Made by a program: the position numbers and the translations under genes | Notes under the pieces: generated by a model | The model's database searches: none | What the model was told of the DNA's origin: nothing | The model's input: the letters and a program-made list of their open reading frames with translations, nothing else | In this document: one piece after another, positions 23,159 through 34,336 of the stretch | Position numbering within the stretch: the first letter of the stretch is position 1 | Layout of the letters: the number at the start of each line of letters is the position of its first letter | Assembly: GCF_018812025.1 (NCBI RefSeq) | Contig: NC_063062.1 | Span: 6,883,058-6,947,057, forward strand | Length of the DNA stretch: 64,000 nucleotides | Direction of reading: 5' to 3' | Source: Megalobrama amblycephala | Taxonomy: Eukaryota > Chordata > Actinopteri > Cypriniformes > Xenocyprididae

Positions 23159-23990
23159 TCCTACTATTCCAACTATAAGACTTGTGCCAGACTCGGGTCA
23201 TTAAACAAAACCTAGAAACTATGCAAAACCCTATAGCAACCAACTACAACAACTGCATAGTAACGTGTTAAAGCACTCAAAACACCTTACAATGGCACAG
23301 CAATGCTTTGGTAGCACCATCTGTTACACCTATCATTATAGTGTTGTTAAATCACACATTAACTCATCAACCGTGGTGCTGTTGAAATAAGTCAAAACAG
23401 ATATAAACCTACTCAAAGGGCAATTGCTTTCAATTGCCTATGAAAAACTAACTGGAAGGCTTTCTCCACAGGGAACGCTAAACATGTGGCTGTAAGAGGG
23501 TTTAATTGGCAGAGGCACACATAGACCAAATAACATACTTGAAACAGTGTTACTGGACTCAGTAAACAACATGCCATAAACCACAAGGCATCGGTGAGTT
23601 ATCTACCCTAAAACACATGCACAAACACACATTCATAAACCAACTCCAACCCTATCAACATCACATCTTCAGGAATTCATGTTGAGCCATGAAGTGTAAT
23701 CTTTAAAACATATAGCAAACAGTCTGCTCTCCAAAATAGAATGACTGTAAACAACAGCATGTGGTTGAGTCACAGCATCAAAATATAGACAAGAATGTAC
23801 TTGCCATATAGTTATCACAAAGCTGAACTTACTGACACCAAATTTTTGTATGGTAGTGTACTTATATTTAATTGTAACAGCAGTAATATAAAAACAGTTC
23901 AATGTAATTTTAAAAAATGACCAATTTTTCACCAATGTTTGTGCTATTTTTAGGAATAAAGGTTTGTTGTTGGCACTGACTCACTGTAAA
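23159..23990. other. No gene recognised
   Basis: Unique-looking sequence; no exon signals or element ends identified. Confidence 0.45.
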
Positions 23991-25127
23991 ACCAAATAAG
24001 TTGGAAAAAACTAAAAAAAATTGAGGCAGTCGGTTAACAACTACATTTTTAGGTTAAGAAATTCAAAGTTTAAAGGTGCTCTAAACGATCCTGGGTGGAA
24101 TAACTTTTTGTTGACGTTCGAAGTGTTGTCAAACAAAACAGAAGGCTAGCTAGACCCTCCCTTCTCCTCCTTCTCCTCCCCCTCCCCTCCGTGCTTCCTC
24201 AAACGCGCATTTAAAATCATTCTTGTCGGTTATTGGCTGGAGCAGGTTTATTATGTTTCGTGGTCCAGGCTGCACCAGGTAGTTTTTGTTGCCGTTTTTG
24301 GAGCTTGTGGCGACTACAGAGACCGCGTTTTTTTACAGTGTGTTCAGGGGACAGGACAGCTAGCGGATAGTGAGGAGATGTTTGCTGTATATGACAAAAA
24401 ATGTTTTGGCCTAAAACCGTGTGACAGACTTTTATTTTTTACTCAAATATTTTAATTGTTCTTAAATTGAAATATTTGAGTAAACTAATTTATACATTTA
24501 TCATACATGTAATCTCAGCGTAAAAATTTGTATTAGTGGAAACTTAGCTAACTATAACTAGATAATCCAGAAAATGCTAATTTGCTAATTTGCTAACGTG
24601 TTAGCAAAAGCATGCAGCGCTTGCTGAATGAGTACAGCAATATAAAACATTTAACATACTGCCTCTCAAACCAAGCCTCATGCACCACTTGTCACCATGA
24701 TAGTAACTCTCCAAAAACCCATATTAACAGAAACTCTTCCAAATTAGCATAACAAAACATTAATAACTACAAAATTTCCCACTTAACATTAATCTTGCGC
24801 AAAAAAACATAATATAACACTTCATTTTAGCATTTACTGTCCCTTTCGAGTGGCATGGGCAAAGCATGCAGGGAAACAGAAATCCCAGCCCAGTTTTGGT
24901 TCAAATTAAGTTCATCCAAATGAAGAGAAATGAGTTCATAAAACTTAAAGCAATGAAACAGTTCAGTTTACTTAAATATATCTGTTCTGTAAACTCAAAA
25001 AAGTAAAAGAAAGAAAAAGAAAGTGCTAAATACACATAAAAGTTCATCTGACTGAAATAATTTGTTTAATTTAAGTTTGTCCTTACTCAAACCAATTAAT
25101 TATTTTGAGCGTTAGGGTTTACAGTGA
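23991..25127. mobile_element. MITE with TCACTGTAAA ends, interrupted
   Basis: TCACTGTAAAACCAAATAAG on the left and GGGTTTACAGTGA on the right are inverted ends, with AAGTTGG/AACTTA-type blocks inside both. The interior is interrupted from 24070 by a TTAA-type element. The right limit of the intruder is unclear, so the assignment of 24,400-24,890 is uncertain. Confidence 0.5.
24070..24400 (+). mobile_element. TTAA-type element, GGTGCTCTAAACGATCC end
   Basis: It starts TTAAAGGTGCTCTAAACGAT and continues 'GACGTTCGAAGTGTTGTCAA', 'GGCTAGCTAGACCCTCCC', CT-rich sequence, 'TTCTTGTCGGTTATTGGCTG'. The first 200 bp recur closely at 63572-63771. No inverted partner end is visible. CpG-rich tail to about 24,400. 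Non-coding. Confidence 0.65.
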
Positions 25128-27256
25128 ACATTAAACATCCATGGAGTAATTTTCATTGCACAAAAGATTCTTTACAGTGGAAAAATATTCTTCAGATTAT
25201 TAAAACGTTCTTCACATGAAGAAAAAAAGGAATCAAAATGGTTCTTCTAGGAATCATTGCAAAAAAAAAAAAAAAAACGCTTTTGGAAAGACAATGTAAG
25301 CGTGTACATTGTCAGCTCCACATCTTCTAACACTATGACATCTATGGTGGTGATGTCACAGAGCCCCACTGAACAAGCATGATGCCATGCAGGCCAACTG
25401 CTCAAGATGTCATTAACTGTGCTTATGTCACACAGCTGTAAGTGAAGAGTCAAGCTGATCTTTCTTCTGTTTCTGCTAAGTCATAGCTTGAACCATCAGG
25501 CCGATACTGTCCCATACCCGCAGAGGCACAGAGCAGCTCTTGTTCCCATCCGTGGCCAGTGATCCCTCTCTGCGCTGAACAGCCTGGCACTGGTCAAATG
25601 AGCCAATGAGGTCAAAGGGAGAACAAAACTGTTGATTTAACAACTGTGGACTCTATGTGGGTGTGAGAGTGCATGGACGCTTAGTCGGCTGGAGATAATA
25701 GGAACGTTCGTGAACATCAGGCTAGAAAAACAGAGCAATTAAGCATGATGAGTTAGAGCTAGAGATGGCGTAAACAACACTACTACAAAAACATTTGTCA
25801 TTACTCCAAAAAGTAAATCACAAACTAAGTAAGTGTTCGATTTCAAAGCTTTGAAGCTTGTTACATCCAAGTTTTAATCTTGCAACAAGTACTCCAATAA
25901 TACGCTGAAAAACAATGAGATCCGGCTGAAGCGTCTGATTAGACAGAGAACTTGGTGTGGTGAGTTTAATCACAGGCTCTTTAAAAGAGAGAGGACGATG
26001 AAGCTGATGGGGAGGGGACTCATCGGCCACAAACAACTCGAGCCACGTGCTCACCATGCACGCAGAGGATATTGCCACATGTTTTCCCCCACCAGAAGGC
26101 CTTTGGAGAGCAATGGTCCTGAGGACCGCCTGCTCCAGGCAGGATGCAGAACTGGAATGTGAGGGTCAGGGTCAAAGGGATACATGCTGATCATCTAGAC
26201 TGTAAACACAATGGCCATGTCTAAGACCACAGGGACACAAAGCAAGAAGGGGGAGACTGTTTACACAAGGAACAAATATCCCTGCTGTGGACGAACGTCT
26301 CTGAAAGGGGCATCAGATAACCTCAGCATTCCTCAAAATTAAGTGCGCAGGGCCATATCTCTCTCAAATGAGAAACATTTTCGTATAATACTATATAGAA
26401 TATATTTCATATAACATTTCATTTATTCAATCTGGCTAAATCATTCTGTATATCCTCGTGAGTGTTATAAATCTCGTTTTGACCGTGTATGTGACAGCTG
26501 AAAACATGAGACTACGAAGTAGACGTTGTCTCCATTGGCCACTTTAGAGCATATTGATCTCTTCTCAGCTGTTGTCTCTCAAAGAGCTCTGAATTTAAAC
26601 TTTGATTCCTGAAATACCTCTGCGTCTGCACTCCAACATTCCTCCCTGATGTCCGGCTAAGATCTCAAACTCTTACAACTGTCTTTACACCTCTTATATT
26701 TTATGATATGCCAACATATAATATGAAATTCAGTTTCTGCAACACATAACATTCATTCTTAAGTCAAATGATTAAATATCATAAAAAATATCAAACGATT
26801 CTAATACGATATAATGTTATAGTATCTGTTAGAAAAAATATATTATTGTTATGTAAAATTGTAAAATATGTAATGTATATAGGGTGAATTCAGGGTGATT
26901 GGGACACTTTTTGCCATTGAAATGACTTGGAAAAAATGTCCCATTCAGCCTATATGTAACAGTTAACCAATGTATCATTTTACTCTTTTTCTGTTCAAAT
27001 ATTTTTGACAGTTTTACTGTATTTAGAATTTCAGCAAAGATGCTGATACATTGTAACATTCTTTGACAAAGCAAACGCTTAAATGTTAAACGGTTATTTA
27101 TCACAAAGGCAGAAAGGTATCAGTAGAACTTTTCCTCAGCAGATAACACAACAAACAATCGATTTAAATACGAGTATTGAGCGTCAGCAGTGTATAATAA
27201 TAAAGCTCCTTTATCTTAACTCTTTATAAGTTCACATTATATTAACATGCTCTTAC
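25128..27256. other. Low-repeat sequence, possible intron 1 start
   Basis: If the first exon at 27257 is real, this is the beginning of its intron on the minus strand. It is notably poor in recognised repeats. On the minus strand 25476-25652 is open for 58 codons, preceded by a pyrimidine-rich CACTCTCACACCCACATAG that could be a 3' splice site, and contains a possible donor CTGCGG|GTATGG. No protein family recognised, so it is only an exon candidate. Confidence 0.3.
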
Positions 27257-27550
27257 CTGTCCGGCGTCTGATCCTGGAAGCGTCTGTCAAACACTCAAAA
27301 TAACAAAACAAAGTTTGGAGCTGCTGAAAGTCTTTCCTCGGCGGAACCTTGTTTACTTTAACTCTGCATTCCACTTGAGCGCTGCTACAAACTTTTCGGA
27401 GTGACTTGTGTAAGGAATAAATGTTATTCTGACATATATCGAATCCTTTCGTGCTTCTGAGTGCCTCACTCACTGCTCTTTGCAGGGATTTGGGGACTCT
27501 TGAGTCCAGTGGAAGCGGAAATGCGGCGCAGCGGCTGGAAGAGGTTTACT
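27257..27550 (-). other. Putative non-coding first exon of a minus-strand gene
   Basis: The minus strand reads CCGGACAG|GTAAGAGC, a consensus 5' splice site with the exon ending at 27257. The 290 bp above are more GC-rich than surrounding DNA, repeat-free and CpG-containing. No ATG-initiated frame runs into the splice site: the open frame through it starts at a GTG. The exon is therefore most simply a 5' UTR exon. The gene identity is not visible, because its coding exons would lie toward lower coordinates or outside the window. Its start is set about 30 bp below a TATA-like box and is approximate. Confidence 0.5.
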
Positions 27551-27600
27551 GACTCCTACAGGCGTGACTGCTGCTCCCTTTATGAATGAAGTTTAACAAG
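27551..27600 (-). promoter_or_regulatory. Putative core promoter with TATA-like box
   Basis: On the minus strand the sequence CATTCATAAAGGGAGCAG places a TATA-like CATAAAG at about 27578-27586. It is followed by GC-rich sequence containing GCCGCTGCGCCGC and then the putative first exon. The arrangement is compatible with a TATA-containing promoter, but is inferred only from motif order. Confidence 0.35.
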
Positions 27601-28714
27601 GTCAAATTCTCTGCTTTCACTAAATATCCTGTACAGAAATGAAACACATCTTACCATGTGTAGTGGTTTAATGAATTCTGAACATTTGAAGCTTATATAA
27701 ATTAAAAGATATGTTATATCACTGGAAAAAGCTCTTTAAGAAAAGACCCTTGAGAGCAGAGATATCATTTGTGATTTTTTATGGGATTTTTAAAAGGGTT
27801 TAAGGTTTGGGTTTGCGTAAATGGTTTGTTTAAAGAAGAGCATGATGCATACAAAAAATATGTAAAGATATAGTTTATGGTAGGTGAAAGCTCTGTCCAT
27901 ACTAGATGATGTTAAGCCATATTTTATCTCATACCTGCCCACTGTCCTGAATCAGTGTTATGTGCCGTCATGGTTGCAAACACATGCAGAAATCTGTCTA
28001 GGAAGGCTGCTCATTTGTTATATTAATAGCACAATGTACTAAAAAGTCTAGTGTTAAGCAGCTCTTGCAGATTAATCACCCAATACTCTTGCGACTCAAA
28101 CTTCAACATTATCATTACAAATTGTTTCTCTCCCTGCTGTGCATTGTTTACATCCTCTCACTGAATGCTACTTTCCCTTGAAAGCATTAAAAAATAATTT
28201 GCTCATGAAGGCAGTTTTGTCATAGTGTAGAGCTGTGATGTATTGCATACTCAATCAACAGGAATCATCAAGACATTTATTGCTGCACTGTATTTGCCTG
28301 AATCATATATTTCATTCTCACTCTCTCTCTCTCTTTTCTTTTCTTGTAGAAGTAACTCTGATTGTTGTTGTCCATGGCTGAAACAGCTCTTGTATGTTCA
28401 TCAGTGTCTCTAAAATCATCGCCACAGAATGTTTACACATGTGTGGGATTCCGCTGACTCGCTTTATCTTTAAATTAGCCTGATAGTCAGTGTCCAAATG
28501 TAATCATCCCTGTTAGTTTTCTTTATAAATGACCCTATAAAAGAGCACTGGCAGATGGTGACAGTAATGATCGTGGTGAGCTATCTTTCCTTAATCATGA
28601 GGAGACATGGGACATTGGTGGAGTTTACAAAATACAGTCATTAGAAGTGCATATGGTAAAGAGATTTGGTTTTATGCTGTTACACCCCTAAACAGTGCAT
28701 TTAGATAAAAACTA
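27601..28714. other. No gene recognised (upstream of putative promoter)
   Basis: Repeat-poor sequence apart from a (CT)n stretch near 28,316. It may hold upstream regulatory DNA for the 27.5-kb promoter. No motif decides this. Confidence 0.4.
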
Positions 28715-28780
28715 AAGTTCATTTGAAAGAAATTCATACTTTTATTCAGCAAGGATGCATTAAATTAATCAAAAGTGACT
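28715..28780. mobile_element. Small fragment of the CCAAAAGTTTGG family
   Basis: 'GAAAGAAATTCATACTTTTA' and 'CAGCAAGGATGCATTAAATT' correspond to the inner part of the arm, as in 37588-37680. Only 65 bp remains, next to an A-run. Confidence 0.6.
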
Positions 28781-28795
28781 TTAAAAAAAAAAAAA

Positions 28796-28947
28796 GGTAA
28801 CACTTTATTTAAAGCCTTTATATAATGCATTATAAAAGTATTTTTAATGCATTAATTATGCCTTGTAATGCACCTTATAATGCATTGTTTGGTCTCATGA
28901 ATAATTATAACCACAGTTATAATACATTAATAATAATGATGTTACCC

Positions 28948-29006
<59 letters not shown>

Positions 29007-29036
29007 TCATTGACGGATAAGGTTTTTTAAAGTGTA
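28796..29036. mobile_element. Possible MITE GGTAACACTTTA...TTTAAAGTGT with (TA)n
   Basis: GGTAACACTTTATTTAAAG on the left and TTTTTTAAAGTGT on the right are loosely inverted. Inside are repeated 'TAATGCATTATAA' and 'ATGCACCTTATAATGCATT' units, and a (TA)n microsatellite at 28951-29003. The pair of ends is degenerate, so this is tentative. Confidence 0.4.
28951..29003. repeat. (TA)n microsatellite
   Basis: About 26 TA units in an uninterrupted run. Confidence 0.95.
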
Positions 29037-29163
29037 AAAAACATAATGGAGAGTTTTATTAAGTGTTAACAATGAGATTATGTGGTTTTTATAATCAATT
29101 AACACTGCTTTTGTCATTTTTTTACCAGATGGACAAAATGTGTCACCAAAAAAGTAATTCAGT

Positions 29164-29650
29164 TTAAAGGTGCTAAAGAGGATGTTTTGTTTTATACATT
29201 TTTGCAATATTACTTGAAACTGTCTTTACTAACTGATAAAAGAACTATTTATTAGGTGCACTGAAAGGAATAATATTAATATACATCATCTGTGCACGAG
29301 GTAGGACCTTAAAAACACAACAACACGATCATCGCGTAAACGATTGGCCCTCTGGCTTGTCAATCACTGCCATGACGTTCCTTACTGACGCTCCAGTAAC
29401 TTTCCACACTCTACAGGCGCCGCATGCAATGTTTTTGTCAGGAGACAGGAGTAATGAATCCACTAACACGACACAGCGAATGCCGGTGGTAAACACTCGT
29501 GTTCCAATACTCGTGCACGAGTTTTGGACACTTTTGGTTATATCGAATGACAGTATTTTCAAAAAATGCCAACAGGCTGATATCTAGCTAGCTGAATGAT
29601 GTCACATCCTGTCACATGATACTGACCGCATGACTTGAACCAAAATGGTC
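29164..29650 (+). mobile_element. TTAA-type element fragment, GGTGCTAAAGAGGATG end
   Basis: It starts TTAAAGGTGCTAAAGAGGAT and continues with an AT-rich 5' part and a CpG-containing core (about 29,300-29,540). The closing inverted end is not found, so the right border is arbitrary. Opposed open frames at 29329-29587 read through the core on both strands and are probably chance. Confidence 0.5.
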
Positions 29651-30081
29651 TCTTGATATTGGTTACTCCTAATGACATCAATGAAATTCATTTTTCCGGA
29701 CATGATTTCTCATAACAAAGCAACGACTTCTACACATAATTTTATATTTATGTTAATATATGATTTTTAAAATCATGCCAGGATAAAAAATATTTACATG
29801 TATTAAATTTTAAGATATTTTAATCACAAATGAAGTGGCCGTGTTGGCCTTTGGACGGTTAAACCTTGTGACACTTCTAAATTTTTAATATACCTTTATA
29901 TATAGCAAAATAAAATTAAAACATTTTGGATTAAATAAAAGAGATCTAGGCGTACTTTCTTACATACTTTGGATGTCATATCTTTGTTTTTTTATTATTA
30001 AGGTCTTTGGACAAAAAAATGACCCATCGCGTCATTTTGTACATAATTGCAACAGTATACTGTAAGATTTACATTCAATTA
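29651..30081. other. No gene recognised
   Basis: AT-rich sequence with no exon, RNA or element signal that I can support. Confidence 0.45.
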
Positions 30082-30200
30082 TTTATATTTAAGTATTTGG
30101 CAGACACTTTTATCCAAAGCAACTTGCTGTGTATTCAAGGACATGTGTTTTCTGGGATTCCATCCCATGACCTTGCTGTTATGTTGCCATGCTCTGCTGG
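30082..30200 (-). mobile_element. V-SINE-like tRNA-derived SINE, diverged
   Basis: On the minus strand it begins with a tRNA-like head ending at about 30196 (inverse of CCATGCTCTGCTGG), with a B-box-like stretch opposite 'GGGATTCCATCCCATGACC'. It ends in the tail opposite 'TTGGCAGACACTTTTATCCA', the 3' module typical of fish V-SINEs and their LINE partners. The A and B boxes are mutated, so it is unlikely to be transcribed by Pol III. Confidence 0.65.
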
Positions 30201-31035
30201 AACAGAAAGTCCTGCTCGATGGTGTAATCAGTTAACGTGTGGTGGGTCTCTGTTCAGGTACATTGAACTAATTACTTAATTGTCATCCACAGGGGTTTCA
30301 CACCTGGAAGAGAGGATAGAAACAGAGCCCAATTACCTGCCTCATTTCAGGCCCATTACTGTAAACACACTTGTGCTGACCTCTATCAGAAACTCACTGC
30401 ATTAATAATGTCCATGTACCACCTCTTCGAATTTAAAGGCAGTGTTTTCCTCTTAATCTATTGCACCACTGAGGAATGACTGGACAGGGCATTTAGGGAT
30501 AAGCATAATCATTAGATTAGTCAAGAGCAGGCTAATTGAGCTAAGCTGTTATGGGACCTTACACAGTATATGAGTGTGTGTATGCATCAAAATTTGCATG
30601 TTCATATAGTCTTATAAAAAGGAAACTGAAACAGGTTTGATTTAGGTTAATGTTAGTAAAATTCTTATAGTCGGCATGAAAAAGAAGTTGCGATAATCTT
30701 TTCTTTCCTATTGTTATATATATCTGAGTGAAACGGCTTCTCGAACAAGAAAAAATGTTTAAGGCAGGACTTGGTTTTGTCCATGGGGAATTGATTGGAT
30801 TATTGGACTGTTGTGGTTGGCTATTGCTGTGATCTCATATGAGTAACAGGTTGTCCTGCCCCCGTGCCAGTAAACACGACATCAGAGAAGAGATGTCACT
30901 GCAAGAGGGATGTTATTTTGATTAAAGATTATGAAGACACATGCATTAAAAATATGTGTACAGATAAATCATTTATAATAAATTATGCAAAATACCATAA
31001 AAACGGAATTGTCAATTTTGATTTTTATGGTAACT
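30201..31035. other. No gene recognised
   Basis: Unique-looking sequence; open frame 30864-31052 has no family. Confidence 0.45.
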
Positions 31036-31300
31036 TTAAAGGCACAATATAGTTAAAATATCCAAAAAACATTAAAACAGTGTTATGTGTTTTATTGACC
31101 TGTGCACTTACATTATCCCAAATGTGTCCAACAATGTTTAAATCCAGAGAACTGTGAATCTCGTTTCCTTGATTTACCGCAAAGAGGCCTACCATGTTTG
31201 TACTCATGCCTCAATGCTATTTTGTCAAGGGGTAACATAGCTTAATCAGAAAAAACTTTATTTGTAGTAACAGTAATACAGCATATTCTCCACCATACTA

Positions 31301-31333
<33 letters not shown>

Positions 31334-31370
31334 TGCATGCCATTTATCAACATAAGTTATCCAGCTTTTA

Positions 31371-32064
31371 TTAAAGGGTTAGTTCACCCAAAAATGACAT
31401 TTCTGTCATTAATTATGCATATCTTTCCACACCCGTAAGACCTTCGTTCATCTTCGGAACACACACAAAAAAAAGATATTTTTAATGAAATTCGAGTGGT
31501 TTTTTATCTCCCATAGAAAGCAACATAAACTGTCATTAAAGGTCCAGAAAAGTTGTAAAAGCATCATTAAAATAGTCAGCGTGACTACAGTGGTTCAACC
31601 TTATGTTACGGTGTAGTGGTGTGAAGAGATGATGGAGAGCCACAATGATGGGTATTTAATGACAACAAAAGAGAATAACCACATACATGTATTTAAACAA
31701 CATTAAGAACAGACAAGGAGCGAAGGGAGTGAGTCCATTATATAGGGAGTGCAGATGATCAGGAACAGGTGCAGGTGATCCGTGATGATGGGGAGATGAC
31801 GAGGGAAGTGAGTGCAGGTGTGGAGACAGGAGGATCATGGGAAATGGAGTCCGGGAAACAAGGGAACTGTGACACCTTAATGTTATGAAGCGACGAGAAT
31901 ACTTTCTGCGTGCAAAAACAGAACAAAAAAATAACAACTTGCTTTCTATGGAAGATAAAAACCTCTCAGATTTGATCAAAACAATCTTCATTTGTGTTCC
32001 AACATGACATGAGGGTGAGTAATTAATGACAGAAATTTCATTTTTGGGTTAACTAACCCATTAA
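31371..32064. mobile_element. Complete GTTAGTTCACCC-family element, nested
   Basis: The ends are TTAAAGGGTTAGTTCACCC and GGGTTAACTAACCCATTAA. It includes the arm blocks 'AAGACCTTCGTTCATCTTCG', 'TCTCCCATAGAAAGCAACAT' and 'AAGTTGTAAAAGCATCATTA', and is interrupted at 31612-31874. Excluding the insert it is about 430 bp, half the size of 1254-2136, with a short core. TTAA present on both sides. Confidence 0.8.
31612..31874 (-). mobile_element. Solo-LTR-like insertion
   Basis: A 263-bp segment with TG...CA limits on the minus strand (TGTCACAG to CCACTACA). On that strand it has a TATA-like CCCTATATAATGG near the middle and an ATTAAATA polyadenylation-like motif downstream, the order expected of a retrotransposon LTR. 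It is flanked by an imperfect 13-bp direct repeat (CCTTATGTTACGG at 31599-31611 and CCTTAATGTTATG at 31875-31887) belonging to the host arm, longer than the usual 4-6 bp duplication. No internal retroelement genes are present. An alternative is another kind of short insertion. Confidence 0.5.
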
Positions 32065-32499
32065 TATGATATTAAAATATCACTCTTACTGCAGTGTGCA
32101 ACAAGTGTCTCAGACCAGCCACCGAGCAAATGCACAGAGTAATGTTAACATAACTTACAACACACTCAAATATATTTCTAGTGTGTTTTGACCAAGTAAA
32201 TGAGCGCTATGTTACCTCACATTTTTAATTTATCAGATAAAGTGACCTGACCTGTATGAGTAGTTTCATTACAATGAAATAAAATCATGTGAATTTAAAT
32301 GACTAAATGTAATTGTAACAAAATTCAAAGGGAAGGAGAAGGCAGGCATTAAAAAAAAATGGCCAAACAACAAAATGAAAGGAGCGGTAGTGGGCAAATG
32401 CAGCAAATCAGCATAAAAAAACAGCAATGTAAAATGTCCCAGGCTCTTGATCCTGCCCTGCCTCATACCACTGTAACGTTAATAAAACTTATAGCTCAC

Positions 32500-32593
32500 C
32501 CATGAATATGAGTTCTGCCTGAGTCCCGTCTGATTGCTTTCCATCGGCTGTGGAGGTGAAGACGACAACTCCCATGATTCCACACTCATTCAT
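32500..32593 (-). other. Exon-like open segment inside a TTAA element
   Basis: On the minus strand an ATG at 32593 (context ACACCATGA) opens a 31-codon frame beginning MNECGIMGVVVF that runs into a consensus donor CATGG|GTGAGC. It lies within 180 bp of the element's right end. It could be a remnant of the first coding exon of an autonomous relative, or a promoter-like segment: the plus strand has GACAACTCCCATGATTCC, similar to ZNF143/THAP11-type sites. Not assigned to a protein family. Confidence 0.3.
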
Positions 32594-32676
32594 GGTGTCA
32601 TAAATTTTTCACCTTTGTTATTGTTTTGAACAAGCAACCTCTAGCAGCAAAACTTACATATTGTGCCTATAACTGT

Positions 32677-33163
32677 TCAGAAGTTTTGGGTCCGTAAAAT
32701 GTTTTAATGTTTTTGTAAGAAGTCTTCTTACCAAGGCTTATTTGATCAAAAACAGTAAAAACTGTAATATGGTGAAATATTATTAGAATTTAAAATAACT
32801 GTTTTAAAATAAAAATTTCTGTTTTAAAATAATTTAAAATGTCATTTAATTCTGTGATGGTAAAACTGAATTTTCAGCACCTGTTAGTCTTCTAGTCTTT
32901 AGTGTCACATGATCATTCAGAAATCTTTATGATTTGCTGCTCAGGAAACATTTATTTCCATTATCAAAATGTGATACACTTTTTCCCTCATTAATTTCAT
33001 GATGAATAGAAAGTTCAAATGAACAACATTTATTTAAAATAGAAATCTTTTGTAAAATTATAAATGCCTTTGTCGCTTTTGATCAATTTTAATGCATCCT
33101 TTCTTAATGAAAATGTTAATTTATATACAGCATATATTTTTTAAAATCATACTGACCCCTAAC
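32677..33163. mobile_element. CCAAAAGTTTGG-family copy, single unit
   Basis: It begins CTGTTCAGAAGTTTTGGGTC and runs through 'CTTACCAAGGCTTATTTGAT', 'CAGTGTCACATGATCATTCA'-type, 'AATAGAAAGTTCAAATGAAC' and 'TTTAATGCATCCTTTCTTAA' to the end 'CATACTGACCCC'. This is the non-palindromic form of the family. It directly abuts the right end of the 31036-32676 element. Confidence 0.75.
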
Positions 33164-34336
33164 TGACCATCTTTAATGTTGGAAAACACGTAGAGCAGCA
33201 GGTGTTATACACATCCAGGAACAGAAAATGTTCGGAGCACTTTCCCACATTTTTCTCTAATCGTATCCTGGGGCTTACGAAATATAGCTTAGTACCTTTC
33301 CATGATTGATCAAGTTTCTTAACACCAAACAGGCACTGTTGACGTGTAAATGTGCACCTGCTTGTCGTCAGAAAGTTTTTTTTTTTTTTTTGCAGTTTCA
33401 TGTAGCAATAATTGTTTTGTTTTTTTTCACAAATGTACAATATGTTATCACAGTACATCGAAATCTTTTCAAATGATCAATGAAAATGTGATTTCTTATG
33501 ACATGAGCCCTACACCTGACCATGGATTGCAATTCCTTGGGTCTAAGGTCATGGGTAATAATGAAAATGTTTTATGGTGCACTCAGCCTGCTAAGGTTCA
33601 CCAAAACAGAGTATCACACTTCCATGACATCCATGACATCTACACCCCCTCTCTATACAGTCTAACGCATAAACATAAGAATCTAAAGCATGTCTCTCCA
33701 CCTCTATCACAATGTCTCTGTGCACATTAAAATCAGATGGGGTGTGATTGGTTTAATCAGAAACAATCAGGCAAAGCACATAAATCTGAATCCCATCGCT
33801 ATCCATTTGCGGTGTGTTTGTTGTTGTAGAAGCTGGGCCTCCATTTCAGATGGTGCGACTCAGGTGGAAGGTGTCTTCTGTCTTTGTGTCTGCCAACAGA
33901 TAGAACTGGAGACCTTATATAAACTCCATTCACTTAGCATCCCATTACTCACCAACTGAATAAAACGCACAAGAGGCCTTAAATGCAATCTATAGACTGA
34001 GAGAAATGAAAAACATAATGGATAATTAATGCATTTTTTGTGATTTTGAGCCGGCTGGTATTTACCAGTGGCGCCAGATTTTCAGCCTTTATTAAATCCC
34101 ACCCTATTAATACATTGTAACATTGTGCAAGGGCAGTTTAATGTAATGTAATGCATGTTGTATTTTATTACTATGGGTATATGAAATGTGATTGATCTGA
34201 TCGTTATACCATGTGACGTGTTGTGCTTTTAGTTTTCAATGTGAAAAACAGTTGGCTACTGTTAAACCATTACCCCAACATGGCAACCCACATGCTACTT
34301 TGCTTGCTACAGAGTTGTTGAATGGAAGCAGTTTTA
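33164..34336. other. No gene recognised
   Basis: Unique-looking DNA with a T-run at 33377-33391. The 126-codon open frame at 33350-33730 is low-complexity at its start and matches no family I know. Confidence 0.45.

Larger units (their letters stand above)
31036..32676. mobile_element. TTAA-type element with GGCACAATAT ends, carrying two nested insertions
   Basis: The left end TTAAAGGCACAATATAGTTA and the right end ACTTACATATTGTGCCTATAA are inverted, although the right TTAA has changed to TATAA. The interior contains a complete second TTAA element at 31371-32064, which holds an LTR-like insert (31612-31874), plus an (AT)n tract at 31305-31331. Without the nested element it is about 950 bp. 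Near its right end lies an ATG-to-splice-donor open segment (32500-32593, minus strand). Confidence 0.65.

Noticed and set aside
27257..27473. 72-codon open frame running into the splice donor at 27257
   Set aside because: It begins with GTG and has no ATG, so the exon is better read as non-coding.
30082..30200. Possible tRNA gene
   Set aside because: The tRNA-like head has mutated boxes, cannot fold into a full cloverleaf as far as I can see, and continues into a SINE tail.
31612..31874. Reading the LTR-like segment as evidence of an endogenous retrovirus
   Set aside because: No gag, pol or env sequence is nearby; only an LTR-like segment is present and even that is tentative.
33350..33730. 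Plus-strand open frame of 126 codons
   Set aside because: Starts in a T-run (FFFFFF) and has no recognisable domain, splice sites or neighbours.
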